A DNA stretch of 64,000 nucleotides, taken from Calditrichota bacterium. GTDB lineage: Bacteria; Electryoneota; RPQS01. Both the position numbers and the translations under genes were made by a program. The DNA is taken from NCBI GenBank assembly GCA_020637395.1, contig JACJWA010000001.1, forward strand, positions 620,001 to 684,000, read 5' to 3'. The notes below the pieces were generated by a model. It saw only the letters and a program-made list of their open reading frames with translations, ran no database searches and was not told the origin of the DNA. Below are positions 44,094 to 53,194 of this stretch, piece after piece. Numbering within the stretch: the first letter of the stretch is position 1; the number at the start of each line of letters is the position of its first letter.

Positions 44094-44957
44094 ACGCAGC
44101 GCCGTTCGGTTATCGTCACAGGCTGCTCAAGCGGTATTGGCAGAGCCGCAGCCCTGCATTTCGCTCGTAACGGCTTTCTGGTCACGGCCACAGTTCGCGA
44201 TGACTTCGGCCACCGCTCGCTGATGCCTGAATTGCATCAGAGGTCACTCGATACGCAGGTGGTGACATGCGATGTGACGAAAGACTCCGATCTGTGCGCG
44301 CTGGTGGATGCCGCGCTGAGTCGCTTCGGACGGATTGACGTCCTGATCAACAATGCGGGCTTCGGGCAATTCGGCGGAATTGAAACCGTGACACCCGTTG
44401 AGGCGCGCGCTCAGCTTGAAGTCAACACGATCGCGCCGATGCGACTGGCTCAGCTCGTGCTGCCGCACATGCGCCGGCAGGGTGGAGGACTGATTCTCAA
44501 TGTTTCCTCCGTGGCCGGACGGGTCGTGCTGCCGTGGGGAGGATGGTACTCGGCTTCGAAGTTCGCGCTTGAAGCTTTGACCGACGCCTTGCGTCTGGAG
44601 TGCCGCCCATTTAACGTGAAAGTCGTTTCGGTGCTCGCTGGTCCTACAAGTTCCGCGTTTGTCAAGAACGTCAAACTTTGCGCTCCATCCGCCGAAAGCC
44701 CCGAGATTCTGCACAAGATTCATCAGCACGCGCAAGAGCACCGCGCCAAACCGCGTCGCTCAGAGTGGACTCACGATCGCATGGCCGAGCTGCTTCTCAA
44801 GATCACAGCTTCGCCTAATCCGAAACCCCGCTATGTCACCACTCTAACTGGAAAGACTGCGGTCGCGCTGCGCAAAGTCCTGCCGGATCGCCTCTGGGAC
44901 CGGTTCATTGTCCGTGCCTATGGCGCACAACATCTCCTGAAAACCCCTTCTGCATGA
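44094..44957 (+). CDS. Short-chain dehydrogenase/reductase with no standard start codon
   Basis: The frame encodes a complete classical SDR only if read from near 44094. Cofactor motif TGCSSGIG (residues 9-16), NNAG at 86-89, Ser139, and YxxxK as YSASK (Y152, K156); 287 residues. No ATG, GTG or TTG lies in frame upstream of 44223, and a 44223 start would delete the Rossmann cofactor motif. ACG 44094 aligns with the expected N-terminus, has GAAGAGG about 10 bases upstream, and differs from ATG by one transition. Either a rare ACG start is used, or the start codon is mutated or misread. Substrate unknown. The stop overlaps the HAD gene (ATGA). Confidence 0.75.
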   Translation, partial: TQRRSVIVTGCSSGIGRAAALHFARNGFLVTATVRDDFGHRSLMPELHQRSLDTQVVTCDVTKDSDLCALVDAALSRFGRIDVLINNAGFGQFGGIETVTPVEARAQLEVNTIAPMRLAQLVLPHMRRQGGGLILNVSSVAGRVVLPWGGWYSASKFALEALTDALRLECRPFNVKVVSVLAGPTSSAFVKNVKLCAPSAESPEILHKIHQHAQEHRAKPRRSEWTHDRMAELLLKITASPNPKPRYVTTLTGKTAVALRKVLPDRLWDRFIVRAYGAQHLLKTPSA

Positions 44958-45586
44958 TCCAAGCTGTTTTCTTTGATTTCGACGGCACTCTGATTGACTC
45001 CATGCCCGCGCACGTCGTGGCATGGGAAAAGATTCTGAGCGAAGTCGGCATCACTCTCGATGATCTCTATTTTCAATTGAACGAAGGCGAGAAGGCCGAA
45101 GACACAATTGCGCGCCTGCTTGCCGAAAACGGAGTGAACTACTCCCCGCAGGAGCAAGAGGCGCTGATCGAACGCAAACGCGCGCTGTACCGCAAGACTG
45201 CGCCGAAAGGCCTGATTCCCGAAGCCGCCGAATTGGTCAAGGAACTGCATCGTCGCAACATCGCGTGCGACATCGTCACGGGCTCCATTCGCAGCAACAT
45301 GGACGCCGTGCTTTCGCCAAAAGAATTCTCGCTCTTCCGGCATATCTACACTCCCGCCGAGTACGGAAAAGGCAAACCCGCTCCCGATCCCTATCTCACC
45401 GCGCTCGAACGCTCCGGACTCACCGTCTTCGAGTGTATGGTGCTGGAAAACGCACCGCTGGGCGTCCGCTCCGCGAAGGCCGCCGGAATCCGCACCGCCG
45501 CAATCACAACCACATTGCCGCCGCAATACCTTGCGGAGGCTGATCACATTATTCACCGCTTCAGCGACTTCCTGTCGCTCCTATAG
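44954..45586 (+). CDS. HAD-superfamily phosphatase (beta-phosphoglucomutase-like)
   Basis: 210 residues. Motif I FFDFDGTLIDSMPAHVVAW; Thr of motif II in DIVTGSIRSNM; Lys of motif III and the acidic pair in GKGKPAPDPYL and VLENAPLGVRSAKAAG. The helical cap sits after motif I, as in subfamily I beta-phosphoglucomutases and small sugar phosphatases. Substrate unknown. ATGA overlap with the SDR gene; 13 bases before fbp. Confidence 0.9.
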   Translation: MIQAVFFDFDGTLIDSMPAHVVAWEKILSEVGITLDDLYFQLNEGEKAEDTIARLLAENGVNYSPQEQEALIERKRALYRKTAPKGLIPEAAELVKELHRRNIACDIVTGSIRSNMDAVLSPKEFSLFRHIYTPAEYGKGKPAPDPYLTALERSGLTVFECMVLENAPLGVRSAKAAGIRTAAITTTLPPQYLAEADHIIHRFSDFLSLL

Positions 45587-45599
45587 CACCGAGGATATC

Positions 45600-46622
45600 A
45601 TGAGTTCCGAACGCACCTGCACTATTGAACGGCATTTCATTGATCAGCAGTACAAACATCCCGAAGCAACCGGCGAGTTGACGCGCTTGATGCATCAGCT
45701 CGCATTCGCCGCCAAACAAATCACCAAAGAGGTTCGTAGCGCCGGACTTTCAGACATTCTCGGCGCCGCCGGACATACCAATGTTCAGGGCGAAGCGGTC
45801 CAGAAGCTCGACGAAATCTCCAACGACGTCATCTATCGCGCCATGGATCATGCCGGCGTGCTCTGCTGCATGGCTTCTGAAGAGCGTGAGAAGATGATTC
45901 CCATTCCGTCAGAGTTCACCAGCGGGAAATACACCCTCGCCTTCGATCCGCTCGATGGCAGCTCGAACATAGACGCCAACATCAACGTCGGCACCATCTT
46001 CTCGATTCACAAACGCGTTTCGCCCGACGGCACGCCGGGCACCGAGGCTGATCTCCTGCAAACCGGAAGATCACAGGTTGTAGCAGGCTATATCGTCTAC
46101 GGAAGCTCGACCATGATGGTCTATACCACGGGTCATGGCGTCAACGGCTTCACGCTCGAACCGTCGCTGGGCGAATTCCTCCTGTCGCATCCCAATATGC
46201 GAATTCCCGACTATGGCAAGTACTTCAGTATCAACATGGGCAACTATCACTACTGGAGTGAAGGAGTTCGCAAATACATTGACCACATCACGACTCCGGA
46301 TTCGGAACACGGTACGCCCTATTCGCAGCGCTACATCGGTTCGATGATCGCCGACGTCCACCGCACGCTCCTCTATGGCGGGCTCTTCATGTATCCGTTC
46401 GACTGCCGCGATCCGAAGCATCCCAAAGCGAAACTGCGGCTGCTCTACGAAGCTTCACCGATGTCCATGATTATCGAACAAGCTGGCGGCCTGTCCACGG
46501 ATGGCAAGCAATCCATTCTTGACGTCGTGCCCCACGGTTTGCACGACCGTGTCCAGCTCTTCGTTGGAGCACGCAAAAACGTGGATGAACTGCTGGGTTT
46601 CCTGAATCAGTATGATCAATAA
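45600..46622 (+). CDS. fbp: Fructose-1,6-bisphosphatase, class I
   Basis: 340 residues from ATG 45600, with GAGG 5 bases upstream; an earlier start would overlap the HAD gene. Metal- and substrate-binding core AFDPLDGSSNIDANINVGTI, plus YGSSTMMVYTTGHGVNGFTL and the C-terminal FPFDCRDPKHP-type region with LLYEASPMSMIIEQAGG. Gluconeogenic step fructose-1,6-bisphosphate to fructose-6-phosphate. Ends in a terminator. Confidence 0.96.
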   Translation: MSSERTCTIERHFIDQQYKHPEATGELTRLMHQLAFAAKQITKEVRSAGLSDILGAAGHTNVQGEAVQKLDEISNDVIYRAMDHAGVLCCMASEEREKMIPIPSEFTSGKYTLAFDPLDGSSNIDANINVGTIFSIHKRVSPDGTPGTEADLLQTGRSQVVAGYIVYGSSTMMVYTTGHGVNGFTLEPSLGEFLLSHPNMRIPDYGKYFSINMGNYHYWSEGVRKYIDHITTPDSEHGTPYSQRYIGSMIADVHRTLLYGGLFMYPFDCRDPKHPKAKLRLLYEASPMSMIIEQAGGLSTDGKQSILDVVPHGLHDRVQLFVGARKNVDELLGFLNQYDQ

Positions 46623-46645
46623 GATTGCGTAAGACGTGAAATAAA

Positions 46646-46670
46646 AAGGCCCGGTTCATCACCGGGCCTT
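46646..46670. terminator. Intrinsic terminator
   Basis: AAGGCCCGGT-tcatc-ACCGGGCCTT hairpin between the convergent fbp and MFS genes. On the minus strand the stem runs into TTTTTA; the plus-strand tail is T-poor. Confidence 0.75.
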
Positions 46671-46709
46671 CATAATTTTGTCGCCAAGCAGTACGGAGTT
46701 ACTTCGCTG

Positions 46710-47864
46710 CTACTTCCTGCGCAGCTTCACCGTCGCCACCGCACCAACCATCAGCGCTCCAACCCAATACGGTGCCGCGAGCCCCACATACTGAAACAGC
46801 GCCGTGCCACTCGGTGGACCAAACACGCGCCCGAGTGAGGCCACCGACTGCGCCGTTCCCAGCGTCAATCCCTGTTTTCCCTCCGGAGCGGCCTTCGAGA
46901 TCAGCGAATTGATCGTCGGATTCATCAGCGCGGAACCGACGGCCAGAAACGGAGCCACCATGATCATCTGAGTCGTCGTTTGCACGAAGCCCATCACACC
47001 CAGCCCGATCGCCATCAAGACCATACCCGTGCGCGCCAGCGGCGCTTCCCCATATGCACGCACAAGCTTGCCCATCAAGGCTCCCTGCACAATCGCCGAG
47101 ATGATGCCCACCTCCGCCAATATCCATCCCACATGCACGGCGTCCAATGCTAGTCTGTGTTCGCAGAACAGGGCGAACGTCGCTTCCATCTGCGAAAACG
47201 CATACACCTGAATCAGGAACACGGCAATCAAAACTCCAAGCACCGGCGTCTTGAAAACATCTATCAGTGCGCCGAGCGAAAGCAATGACTTGTGCCCGGA
47301 CTCTGTTTCCCCCGGTGCGGGATGCGTTTCAGGCAATTTGAGATAAGCCCAGATGAAGTTCAGAGCGGACATCCCGGAAGCAACCAGCGCGGGAAATCCG
47401 TATCCATACTTGGTCAGAATGCCGCCTACCGCAGGACCAAAGATAAACCCTAATCCAAACGCCGCACCGATCAGTCCCATGCCCTTTGCGCGATCCGCCT
47501 CTGAAGTCGAATCGGCAATGTATGCCTGTGCGGTCGGAAGCGTCGCGCTCGAAAGAATTCCTGCCAAAATCCTCGCAGCAAACAGCATGAACAAGCTCTT
47601 CGCCAATCCGAACATCAAGAACGCCGCCGCCGAGCCCGCCAAACCAATCAACAGTACAGGACGACGGCCCACCCGGTCCGACAGCCTGCCCCAAAGCGGC
47701 GAAAACAAGAAATGCATCGCACTATACGAGGCAGACAAGATCCCAATGACCAGAAAACTCGCACCAAAACTCTCTGCATAGAACGGGAGCGCCGGAATGA
47801 TCAGCCCGAATCCGAGCAAATCAATGAAAATGGTCAGGAACAGAATGGCGAGTTTGGAGTTCAT
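46710..47864 (-). CDS. MFS transporter (TetA/drug-proton antiporter type)
   Basis: 384 residues from ATG 47864 (MNSKLAILFLTIFIDLLGFG); longer in-frame starts add a non-hydrophobic 36-residue leader. About twelve helices. The motif A loop GRLSDRVGRRPVLLIGLAGS is intact, and motif C-like Gly/Pro-rich AAFGLGFIFGPAVGG lies in helix 5. Substrate unknown: drug or metabolite efflux. Divergent from the tRNA-Leu gene. Confidence 0.88.
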   Translation of the reverse strand: MNSKLAILFLTIFIDLLGFGLIIPALPFYAESFGASFLVIGILSASYSAMHFLFSPLWGRLSDRVGRRPVLLIGLAGSAAAFLMFGLAKSLFMLFAARILAGILSSATLPTAQAYIADSTSEADRAKGMGLIGAAFGLGFIFGPAVGGILTKYGYGFPALVASGMSALNFIWAYLKLPETHPAPGETESGHKSLLSLGALIDVFKTPVLGVLIAVFLIQVYAFSQMEATFALFCEHRLALDAVHVGWILAEVGIISAIVQGALMGKLVRAYGEAPLARTGMVLMAIGLGVMGFVQTTTQMIMVAPFLAVGSALMNPTINSLISKAAPEGKQGLTLGTAQSVASLGRVFGPPSGTALFQYVGLAAPYWVGALMVGAVATVKLRRK

Positions 47865-47956
47865 TGCATACGGGCTTTTGACTGAATCGCACAATGTAGC
47901 GATGTTGACCGTCAGAGTAAAGCTGCCGTTTCCCGCGCCGTCTATCTCGCCAACGG

Positions 47957-47985
47957 TTGCACCTTTGCGCATGGTTTTGTATTAT
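47957..47985 (+). promoter_or_regulatory. Promoter of tRNA-Leu/tig/clpP/clpX
   Basis: TTGCAC, 17 bases, TATTAT; predicted start near 47992, six bases ahead of the tRNA. Confidence 0.6.
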
Positions 47986-47997
47986 GGCATGTTAGGC

Positions 47998-48081
47998 GCG
48001 AGAGTGGCGGAACTGGCAGACGCGCCAGATTTAGGTTCTGGTATCCGAAAGGATGTGGGGGTTCGAGTCCCCCCTTTCGCA
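47998..48081 (+). tRNA. tRNA-Leu(TAG)
   Basis: Acceptor GCGAGAG/CTTTCGC (one G-U) with discriminator A. Anticodon stem CCAGA/TCTGG with loop TTTAGGT (anticodon TAG). Leu-type D-arm (GTGGCGGAACTGGCAGACGC), short variable arm, T-arm GGGGG-TTCGAGT-CCCCC. CCA is not encoded. Located 27 bases before tig. Confidence 0.95.
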
Positions 48082-48108
48082 CATTGCTAAACCATTTTGG
48101 AGATATTC

Positions 48109-49422
48109 TTGAACGTAACTGTTGAGAATAATAAACTTAACGACGTACAGCATGAGCTGAGCGTCGCTGTGCCCGCTGAATTCATGCAGGCGGAACTTGA
48201 ACGTGGCATTGAGGCCGTCAAGTCTCACGCCAAAATCCCCGGTTTTCGCCCCGGCAAAATCCCCAGAAATGTGCTCGTTCAGAGGTTCGGTCCTGCCGTA
48301 ACTGAGGACACCGTCCAGCGCGTCCTGCAGGATGCCTACCGCACAGCCCTCGACCAGGAGAAACTCCATCCGGTTTCACCCGGCGAAATGAGCGAAATCA
48401 GCTTCGAACCGGGACAGCCCCTGACCTTCAAAGTCGTGGTCGAAATCCTGCCGGAAATCGCGCTGCCAGAGTTGGCCACCATTGCCGTGACTCTGAAGGA
48501 GCCGCAAGCCGGAGACGAAGATGTTACGGCCTCTCTGGAGAGCCTGCGCGAGTCGCAGGCCGTGCTGGTTCCCACCGAAGATCCCGTGGATGACCATTCC
48601 GTCATCACGTTTGATCTGCAGGAACTCGACGACTCCGGACTTCCGCTCGTCGGGCGCTCGCAGAAAGATGTTTCGATTGATATGAGCCGCCAGCAGTTTG
48701 GCGAGGAGTTTGCATCCAAGGTCAAAGGACTGGCCTGCGAGCAATCCACGACCGTGGAATTCAAGCGTTCCGGCGCCGAAAGCGGCAAACCCCTGCGCAC
48801 TCAGATCACCATTCGCAATATTCAGCGGAAAGAGTTGCCCGAACTGGACGACGATTTTGTCCACTCCGTCAATCCCAATCTGGCGTCTCTCGATGATTTG
48901 AAAAATGATCTGCGCAGATACATCGAATCCAGAGCCGGGCACGCCGCACGTCAGCAGATGCTGCGCGAGGCCGCCGACGAGCTGCTGCGCAAGTCCGAGT
49001 TCACCGTCCCGCCGCGAATGCTCGATAACTATCTCGATCGCATGACCGAGGAAGCCGAACAGCGGTCCAACAAGAAGGGCGATGACGCCGCGAGAAAAAA
49101 ATTCCGTGACGACTACCGCGCGTCCGCCGTTTGGACCCTACGCTGGTACCTGATGCGCAATCGCCTGATTCAGGAGTACGATCTCCGCGCGACTGCCGAG
49201 GACATGGATCAGGAAATCGCTCAGCTCGCGACGTTTGAAAATGAACTGGCCGAAGACTTCAAGAAACGGCTTTCTCCAGATCAGATGCAGCAGATTCAGG
49301 ACGATGTGCAGGAGCGAAAAGTCCTGCAGTTCCTTGAAGGTAGCATCACCGTCAACAAAACGCAGGTCTCCCTGGCCGAGTTTGAAGGACGCGCCGAGCC
49401 GTCCAAGATCATCTCGGTCTGA
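48109..49422 (+). CDS. tig: Trigger factor
   Basis: 437 residues. Ribosome-associated chaperone with prolyl isomerase activity. I chose TTG 48109 (MNVTVENNKLNDVQHELSV), with TTGGAGAT 5 bases upstream, over a TTG four codons earlier that lies inside that site. The ribosome-docking signature is IPGFRPGKIPRNVLVQRFG; a PPIase middle domain and a helical C-terminal cradle (about 255-437) follow. Standard tig-clpP-clpX order. Confidence 0.95.
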   Translation: MNVTVENNKLNDVQHELSVAVPAEFMQAELERGIEAVKSHAKIPGFRPGKIPRNVLVQRFGPAVTEDTVQRVLQDAYRTALDQEKLHPVSPGEMSEISFEPGQPLTFKVVVEILPEIALPELATIAVTLKEPQAGDEDVTASLESLRESQAVLVPTEDPVDDHSVITFDLQELDDSGLPLVGRSQKDVSIDMSRQQFGEEFASKVKGLACEQSTTVEFKRSGAESGKPLRTQITIRNIQRKELPELDDDFVHSVNPNLASLDDLKNDLRRYIESRAGHAARQQMLREAADELLRKSEFTVPPRMLDNYLDRMTEEAEQRSNKKGDDAARKKFRDDYRASAVWTLRWYLMRNRLIQEYDLRATAEDMDQEIAQLATFENELAEDFKKRLSPDQMQQIQDDVQERKVLQFLEGSITVNKTQVSLAEFEGRAEPSKIISV

Positions 49423-49486
49423 TTCTCTGCAAAGCGCAAGTTTTCACGTCTAACAAAGCACACTCACGATACAGGAGCAGAAATCC

Positions 49487-50083
49487 ATGGCCTTAGTCCC
49501 CATGGTGGTCGAGCAGACGGGACGCGGCGAACGCGCCTTTGACATCTATTCCCGGCTGCTCAAAGAACGCATCGTCATCATCGGCACTCCGATTGACGAT
49601 CACATTGCAAGCCTCATCATCGCGCAGCTAATCTTTCTGGCTGCCGAAGACCCCGAAAAAGACATCAGTCTCTACATCAACAGCCCCGGCGGCGTTGTGA
49701 CGTCCGGTCTGGCGATCTATGATACCATGCAGCATGTTAAGCCCGACGTGGCAACAATCTGCATCGGGCAGGCCGCGTCCATGGGCGCCTTTCTGCTCGC
49801 CGCAGGTGCCAAGGGCAAGCGCAGCATTCTGCCTAATGCACGCGTCATGATCCACCAGCCCTTGGGAGGAGCGCAGGGTCAGGCTTCCGATATTGACATC
49901 ATGACCAAGGAAATCCTGAAGACGCGCGCCAAGCTGAATGAATTGCTCTCATATCACACCGGGCAGCCGCTTGAAAAAATCGAGCAGGACACCGACCGCA
50001 ACTACTTCATGTCCGCCGAGCAGGCCAAGGAATACGGCATCGTGGACGATATCATCTATCCGCGAAAGCAAGACAAAAGCTAA
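49487..50083 (+). CDS. clpP: ATP-dependent Clp protease proteolytic subunit with Asn at the triad Asp position
   Basis: 198 residues, aligning without gaps to Bacillus subtilis ClpP. Nucleophile Ser98 (GQAASMGAFLLAAG) and His123 (ARVMIHQPLGGAQGQ) are present. Position 172, Asp in standard triads (DTDRDNF), is Asn here: codon AAC in DTDRNYFMS. Listeria ClpP1 is a known ClpP with Asn at this place and is weak alone. CAGGAG ribosome-binding site. It lies between tig and clpX. Confidence 0.95.
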   Translation: MALVPMVVEQTGRGERAFDIYSRLLKERIVIIGTPIDDHIASLIIAQLIFLAAEDPEKDISLYINSPGGVVTSGLAIYDTMQHVKPDVATICIGQAASMGAFLLAAGAKGKRSILPNARVMIHQPLGGAQGQASDIDIMTKEILKTRAKLNELLSYHTGQPLEKIEQDTDRNYFMSAEQAKEYGIVDDIIYPRKQDKS

Positions 50084-50092
50084 GGCACTATC

Positions 50093-51328
50093 GTGACTGA
50101 ACACCGCCTGGAGCAGGCTTGCTCCTTCTGCGGCCGCAATGAAGCGCAGGTCGCAACCCTGATCAAGCATCAGGATGGCATCGCCATCTGCGATGTTTGC
50201 GTCGAACACGCGCATCAAATCGTCGCCATGTCCCGCGCGGGCCGCAAGACCATCAACCTTGCCGATTTCCCTACGCCGCATGAGCTCAAAAGAAAACTCG
50301 ATGAATACATCATCGGGCAGGATGATGCGAAACGCAAGATCGCCGTCGCGGTGTATAATCACTATAAGCGCATCGCGACGTCCGAACAATCCTCGGATGT
50401 AGAGATCGAAAAAGCCAACATCCTGCTGATCGGCCCCACCGGCACCGGCAAGACCCTGCTGGCGCAGACGATGGCGCGCTTCCTACATGTGCCCTTCGCC
50501 ATTGCGGACGCGACCACGCTCACCGAGGCCGGTTACGTCGGCGAAGACGTCGAAAATGTTCTCGTTCGTCTGCTACAAAACTCCGATTATGATGTGTCCC
50601 GCGCCGAAATGGGAATCATCTACATTGACGAGATTGACAAGATCGCGCGCAAAGATCCCAACATGTCCATCACGCGCGACGTGTCCGGTGAAGGCGTGCA
50701 GCAGGCCCTGCTTAAAATTCTTGAAGGCACGGTCGCCAATCTCCCCCCGCAGGGCGGACGCAAGCACCCCGAGCAGAAGTTCATCCAAATGAACACGAGA
50801 AACATCCTGTTCATTCTCGGCGGAGCTTTTGAAGGACTTGAAAAGATTGTTCGCAGTCGCGTCGCCAAATACCCCATGGGTTTCGGCGCAACCGAAGCCG
50901 CCGAACGCGCGTCCGACGATTACGTGGTCAAGCAAGTCAGCTTCGAAGATCTCAATCTGTTCGGCCTGATCCCCGAACTGATCGGACGACTGCCCGTGGT
51001 GTCTGTGTTGGAACCGCTGTCTGACGAAGCGATGATGCGCATTCTGCTCGAACCGCGCAACGCGCTGGTGAAGCAATACACACGGCTGTTCGAAATGGAA
51101 GGCGTCAAACTGACTTTCGAAGAAGATGCCCTGATGGCAATCATTCGCGAAGCACGACGCCGCAAGACCGGCGCACGCGCCTTGCGCGCGATTGCCGAAG
51201 AAGCCCTGATGGAAGCCTTCTACGATGTGCCCAGCCGAAAAGACGTTAGCGAAGTGATTATCAACGCCGGCACCGTGCTGGACAAGAAACCCGCGCGCTT
51301 CGTCGAGCTGAAGAAGAAGAGCGCGTAG
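50093..51328 (+). CDS. clpX: ATP-dependent Clp protease ATP-binding subunit ClpX
   Basis: 411 residues from GTG 50093. N-terminal C4 zinc finger (CSFCGRNEAQ ... CDVC, about 10-37). AAA+ module: Walker A LIGPTGTGKTLLAQ, pore loop GYVGEDVENV, Walker B IIYIDEIDKIA, sensor region LFGLIPELIGRLPVVSVL. The ClpP-docking loop, usually IGF, reads MGF (KYPMGFGATEAAERAS). It unfolds substrates and feeds them to ClpP, whose gene ends 9 bases upstream. Confidence 0.96.
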   Translation: MTEHRLEQACSFCGRNEAQVATLIKHQDGIAICDVCVEHAHQIVAMSRAGRKTINLADFPTPHELKRKLDEYIIGQDDAKRKIAVAVYNHYKRIATSEQSSDVEIEKANILLIGPTGTGKTLLAQTMARFLHVPFAIADATTLTEAGYVGEDVENVLVRLLQNSDYDVSRAEMGIIYIDEIDKIARKDPNMSITRDVSGEGVQQALLKILEGTVANLPPQGGRKHPEQKFIQMNTRNILFILGGAFEGLEKIVRSRVAKYPMGFGATEAAERASDDYVVKQVSFEDLNLFGLIPELIGRLPVVSVLEPLSDEAMMRILLEPRNALVKQYTRLFEMEGVKLTFEEDALMAIIREARRRKTGARALRAIAEEALMEAFYDVPSRKDVSEVIINAGTVLDKKPARFVELKKKSA

Positions 51329-51391
51329 CCTTCCTGCCTCTTTGCCTTTTCCGGCGTGGCGACATCCAGTTGTTGTCACGCCGTTCCATTT

Positions 51392-53194
51392 ATGTCCCGA
51401 CTTTCACTTTCTTTCTTGCTGCTTGCGGCCTGTCTCGCCGGAAGTGTGCGGGCCAATGTCCCCGCGCCGCCTCCGTCCGTTTTGCCGCACGACTCCGTCG
51501 CGGCGCGATGGGAGGGAGGTGCCGAGCTCACCCGATGGCTCGGTGGATTCAGTCTTGGCACGCAGAAAGACTCGTCTTGGAAAGTGGTCTCGCAGGCCAA
51601 CTGGACCACCGGACTCACCCGGAGTCTGTCCTCAACCGGTCGTCTTCGACATGACGCACGCTGGCTGCTTTCAGCATTGAAACCGCTCTCCAAGAAGACG
51701 GAGCTCTGGGCATCCGCAACCGGGCAGCACTACGTGGATCGGCCCCGCAATTCAGGAAGCTTGTTAGGCGGTCAGGAAAACCGCTCCTCACTGGTTCGCG
51801 GAGGTGCCGGGCCAAGAATCCTTTGGAACCAAAGTCTCTCTTCAACTCATAGTATCGGTGCGCTGAACGACTCGCGCGAAAACTATTCTGAGAGCGGGTT
51901 CGCAAGCTGGCATGCCGCGGAATTGCTCGCGGTCACTTCGCAAGATCGGCACGAAGGACGGGCGAGTTTTGACTTCGAACATCCGGGCAACAGGGAGGGC
52001 CTCGAAGGAGAACTGCTTTACAGTCTGAAACAGAGTCGCGAGCACGCCTCAAACAAGGTGGAGCTTCAGTCTTCGTGGATTCGTAGAAGCATTCTGATCA
52101 CGCCCGCCGTGCCGCCGCAGACCCGGGAAGAAAAACTGCTCAGAGTCGCCGACGAGTTGGTGTACGACGTGGCGGGGAACACGACCTTGCGCACGGCGGG
52201 AAGCTTCAGATATTCGGACACAAGACTCGATGTTCACTCCGGAAGTGCGTCCCGTCTTGAAGAGCTGGAGTCTGCACTGCTCGCTGAGCTCGCTTTTCAA
52301 CATGCTCGCCGCGAATTGCGTTTTCTCTCCGGGTTGCAAGTGGTCTCCCAGAATGTTCGTGGTGAAATCCTGTCCGGAAGACGAGTCGAGCTGGGTGCGG
52401 CAGGCATGCTTCGCACCGGACCCTCGCGCTTGACTCTCGACTGCTCATTCTTCAAGTACTCTCTGGACACTCGCTCCGACCAAAACTTCGATGATCGCGA
52501 CGAACTAACCTGGCGCCTCGACGCTGGAGCACGCACACGGCACTCTTCGGTACTCACGTCTGATGTGCAGCTCGTGGCTGACCTGAATCACTTGGTGTAT
52601 GTCTTCTCGCGAAACAGCGCCAACAACCGCTGGACGAGGCTGCTGCTGCTCTCCGCGCGCTTCATTCATCGCCCTGTGAAGCAGTTTCTGCATATTCCAA
52701 AATTCAGAATCAGCGCGAACTATCAAGCCTATGACTTTGAAACCAACCCGCGTCAAGTGCGCTCCACTGTGTTTCGCAAACTGAGCGTAGGGGACAGTCT
52801 TGCGTGGTCGTTCCGACCAGAGTGGACGATCTCGTTGAATGCTGAAGTCTCGCGCGAAGAACTCGGCAGACTCTATTGGGAAGCATTCGAGGAGGAGCGC
52901 AGCGATCAAACCGACATCATGGCGGCGGCTTTCGAAGTGTCGCGCAAACTGCTGCCCTTGAGCCGCGTCGGGATCGGACTGGCCTATGGAGTGCGTCAGG
53001 GAGATCGATTTGAGCAAAATAAGCAGCGGACTCGCGTTCAGGATATTCACTCATGGGGACCTTCTGCCCGTGTTGAATTGGAATCTTCGGGGTGGTTCTG
53101 TCAAGGGTATGCCCAATGGGTCTTGCAGTCCGAGATCGGACGGGCGGATCGTGAGTTTCTCTCTGGATCACTCTCTGCGGGGCGCGCATGGTAA
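51392..53194 (+). CDS. Exported beta-rich protein, unknown function
   Basis: 600 residues from ATG 51392. Signal peptide (hydrophobic 5-18, likely cleavage after VRA). The rest has many alternating polar/hydrophobic strands with Arg, Ser and Glu (LRFLSGLQVVSQNVRGEILS, TWRLDAGARTRHSSVLTSDV) and ends in a Trp, consistent with a beta-barrel or long beta sheet of the outer membrane. Not recognised. It overlaps rsmE by 7 bases and follows clpX by 63 bases. No strong ribosome-binding site. Confidence 0.75.
   Translation: MSRLSLSFLLLAACLAGSVRANVPAPPPSVLPHDSVAARWEGGAELTRWLGGFSLGTQKDSSWKVVSQANWTTGLTRSLSSTGRLRHDARWLLSALKPLSKKTELWASATGQHYVDRPRNSGSLLGGQENRSSLVRGGAGPRILWNQSLSSTHSIGALNDSRENYSESGFASWHAAELLAVTSQDRHEGRASFDFEHPGNREGLEGELLYSLKQSREHASNKVELQSSWIRRSILITPAVPPQTREEKLLRVADELVYDVAGNTTLRTAGSFRYSDTRLDVHSGSASRLEELESALLAELAFQHARRELRFLSGLQVVSQNVRGEILSGRRVELGAAGMLRTGPSRLTLDCSFFKYSLDTRSDQNFDDRDELTWRLDAGARTRHSSVLTSDVQLVADLNHLVYVFSRNSANNRWTRLLLLSARFIHRPVKQFLHIPKFRISANYQAYDFETNPRQVRSTVFRKLSVGDSLAWSFRPEWTISLNAEVSREELGRLYWEAFEEERSDQTDIMAAAFEVSRKLLPLSRVGIGLAYGVRQGDRFEQNKQRTRVQDIHSWGPSARVELESSGWFCQGYAQWVLQSEIGRADREFLSGSLSAGRAW

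Noticed and set aside
44223..44957. SDR starting at ATG 44223
   Set aside because: It would remove the TGxxxGIG cofactor motif and first strands, which are clearly encoded upstream in the same frame.
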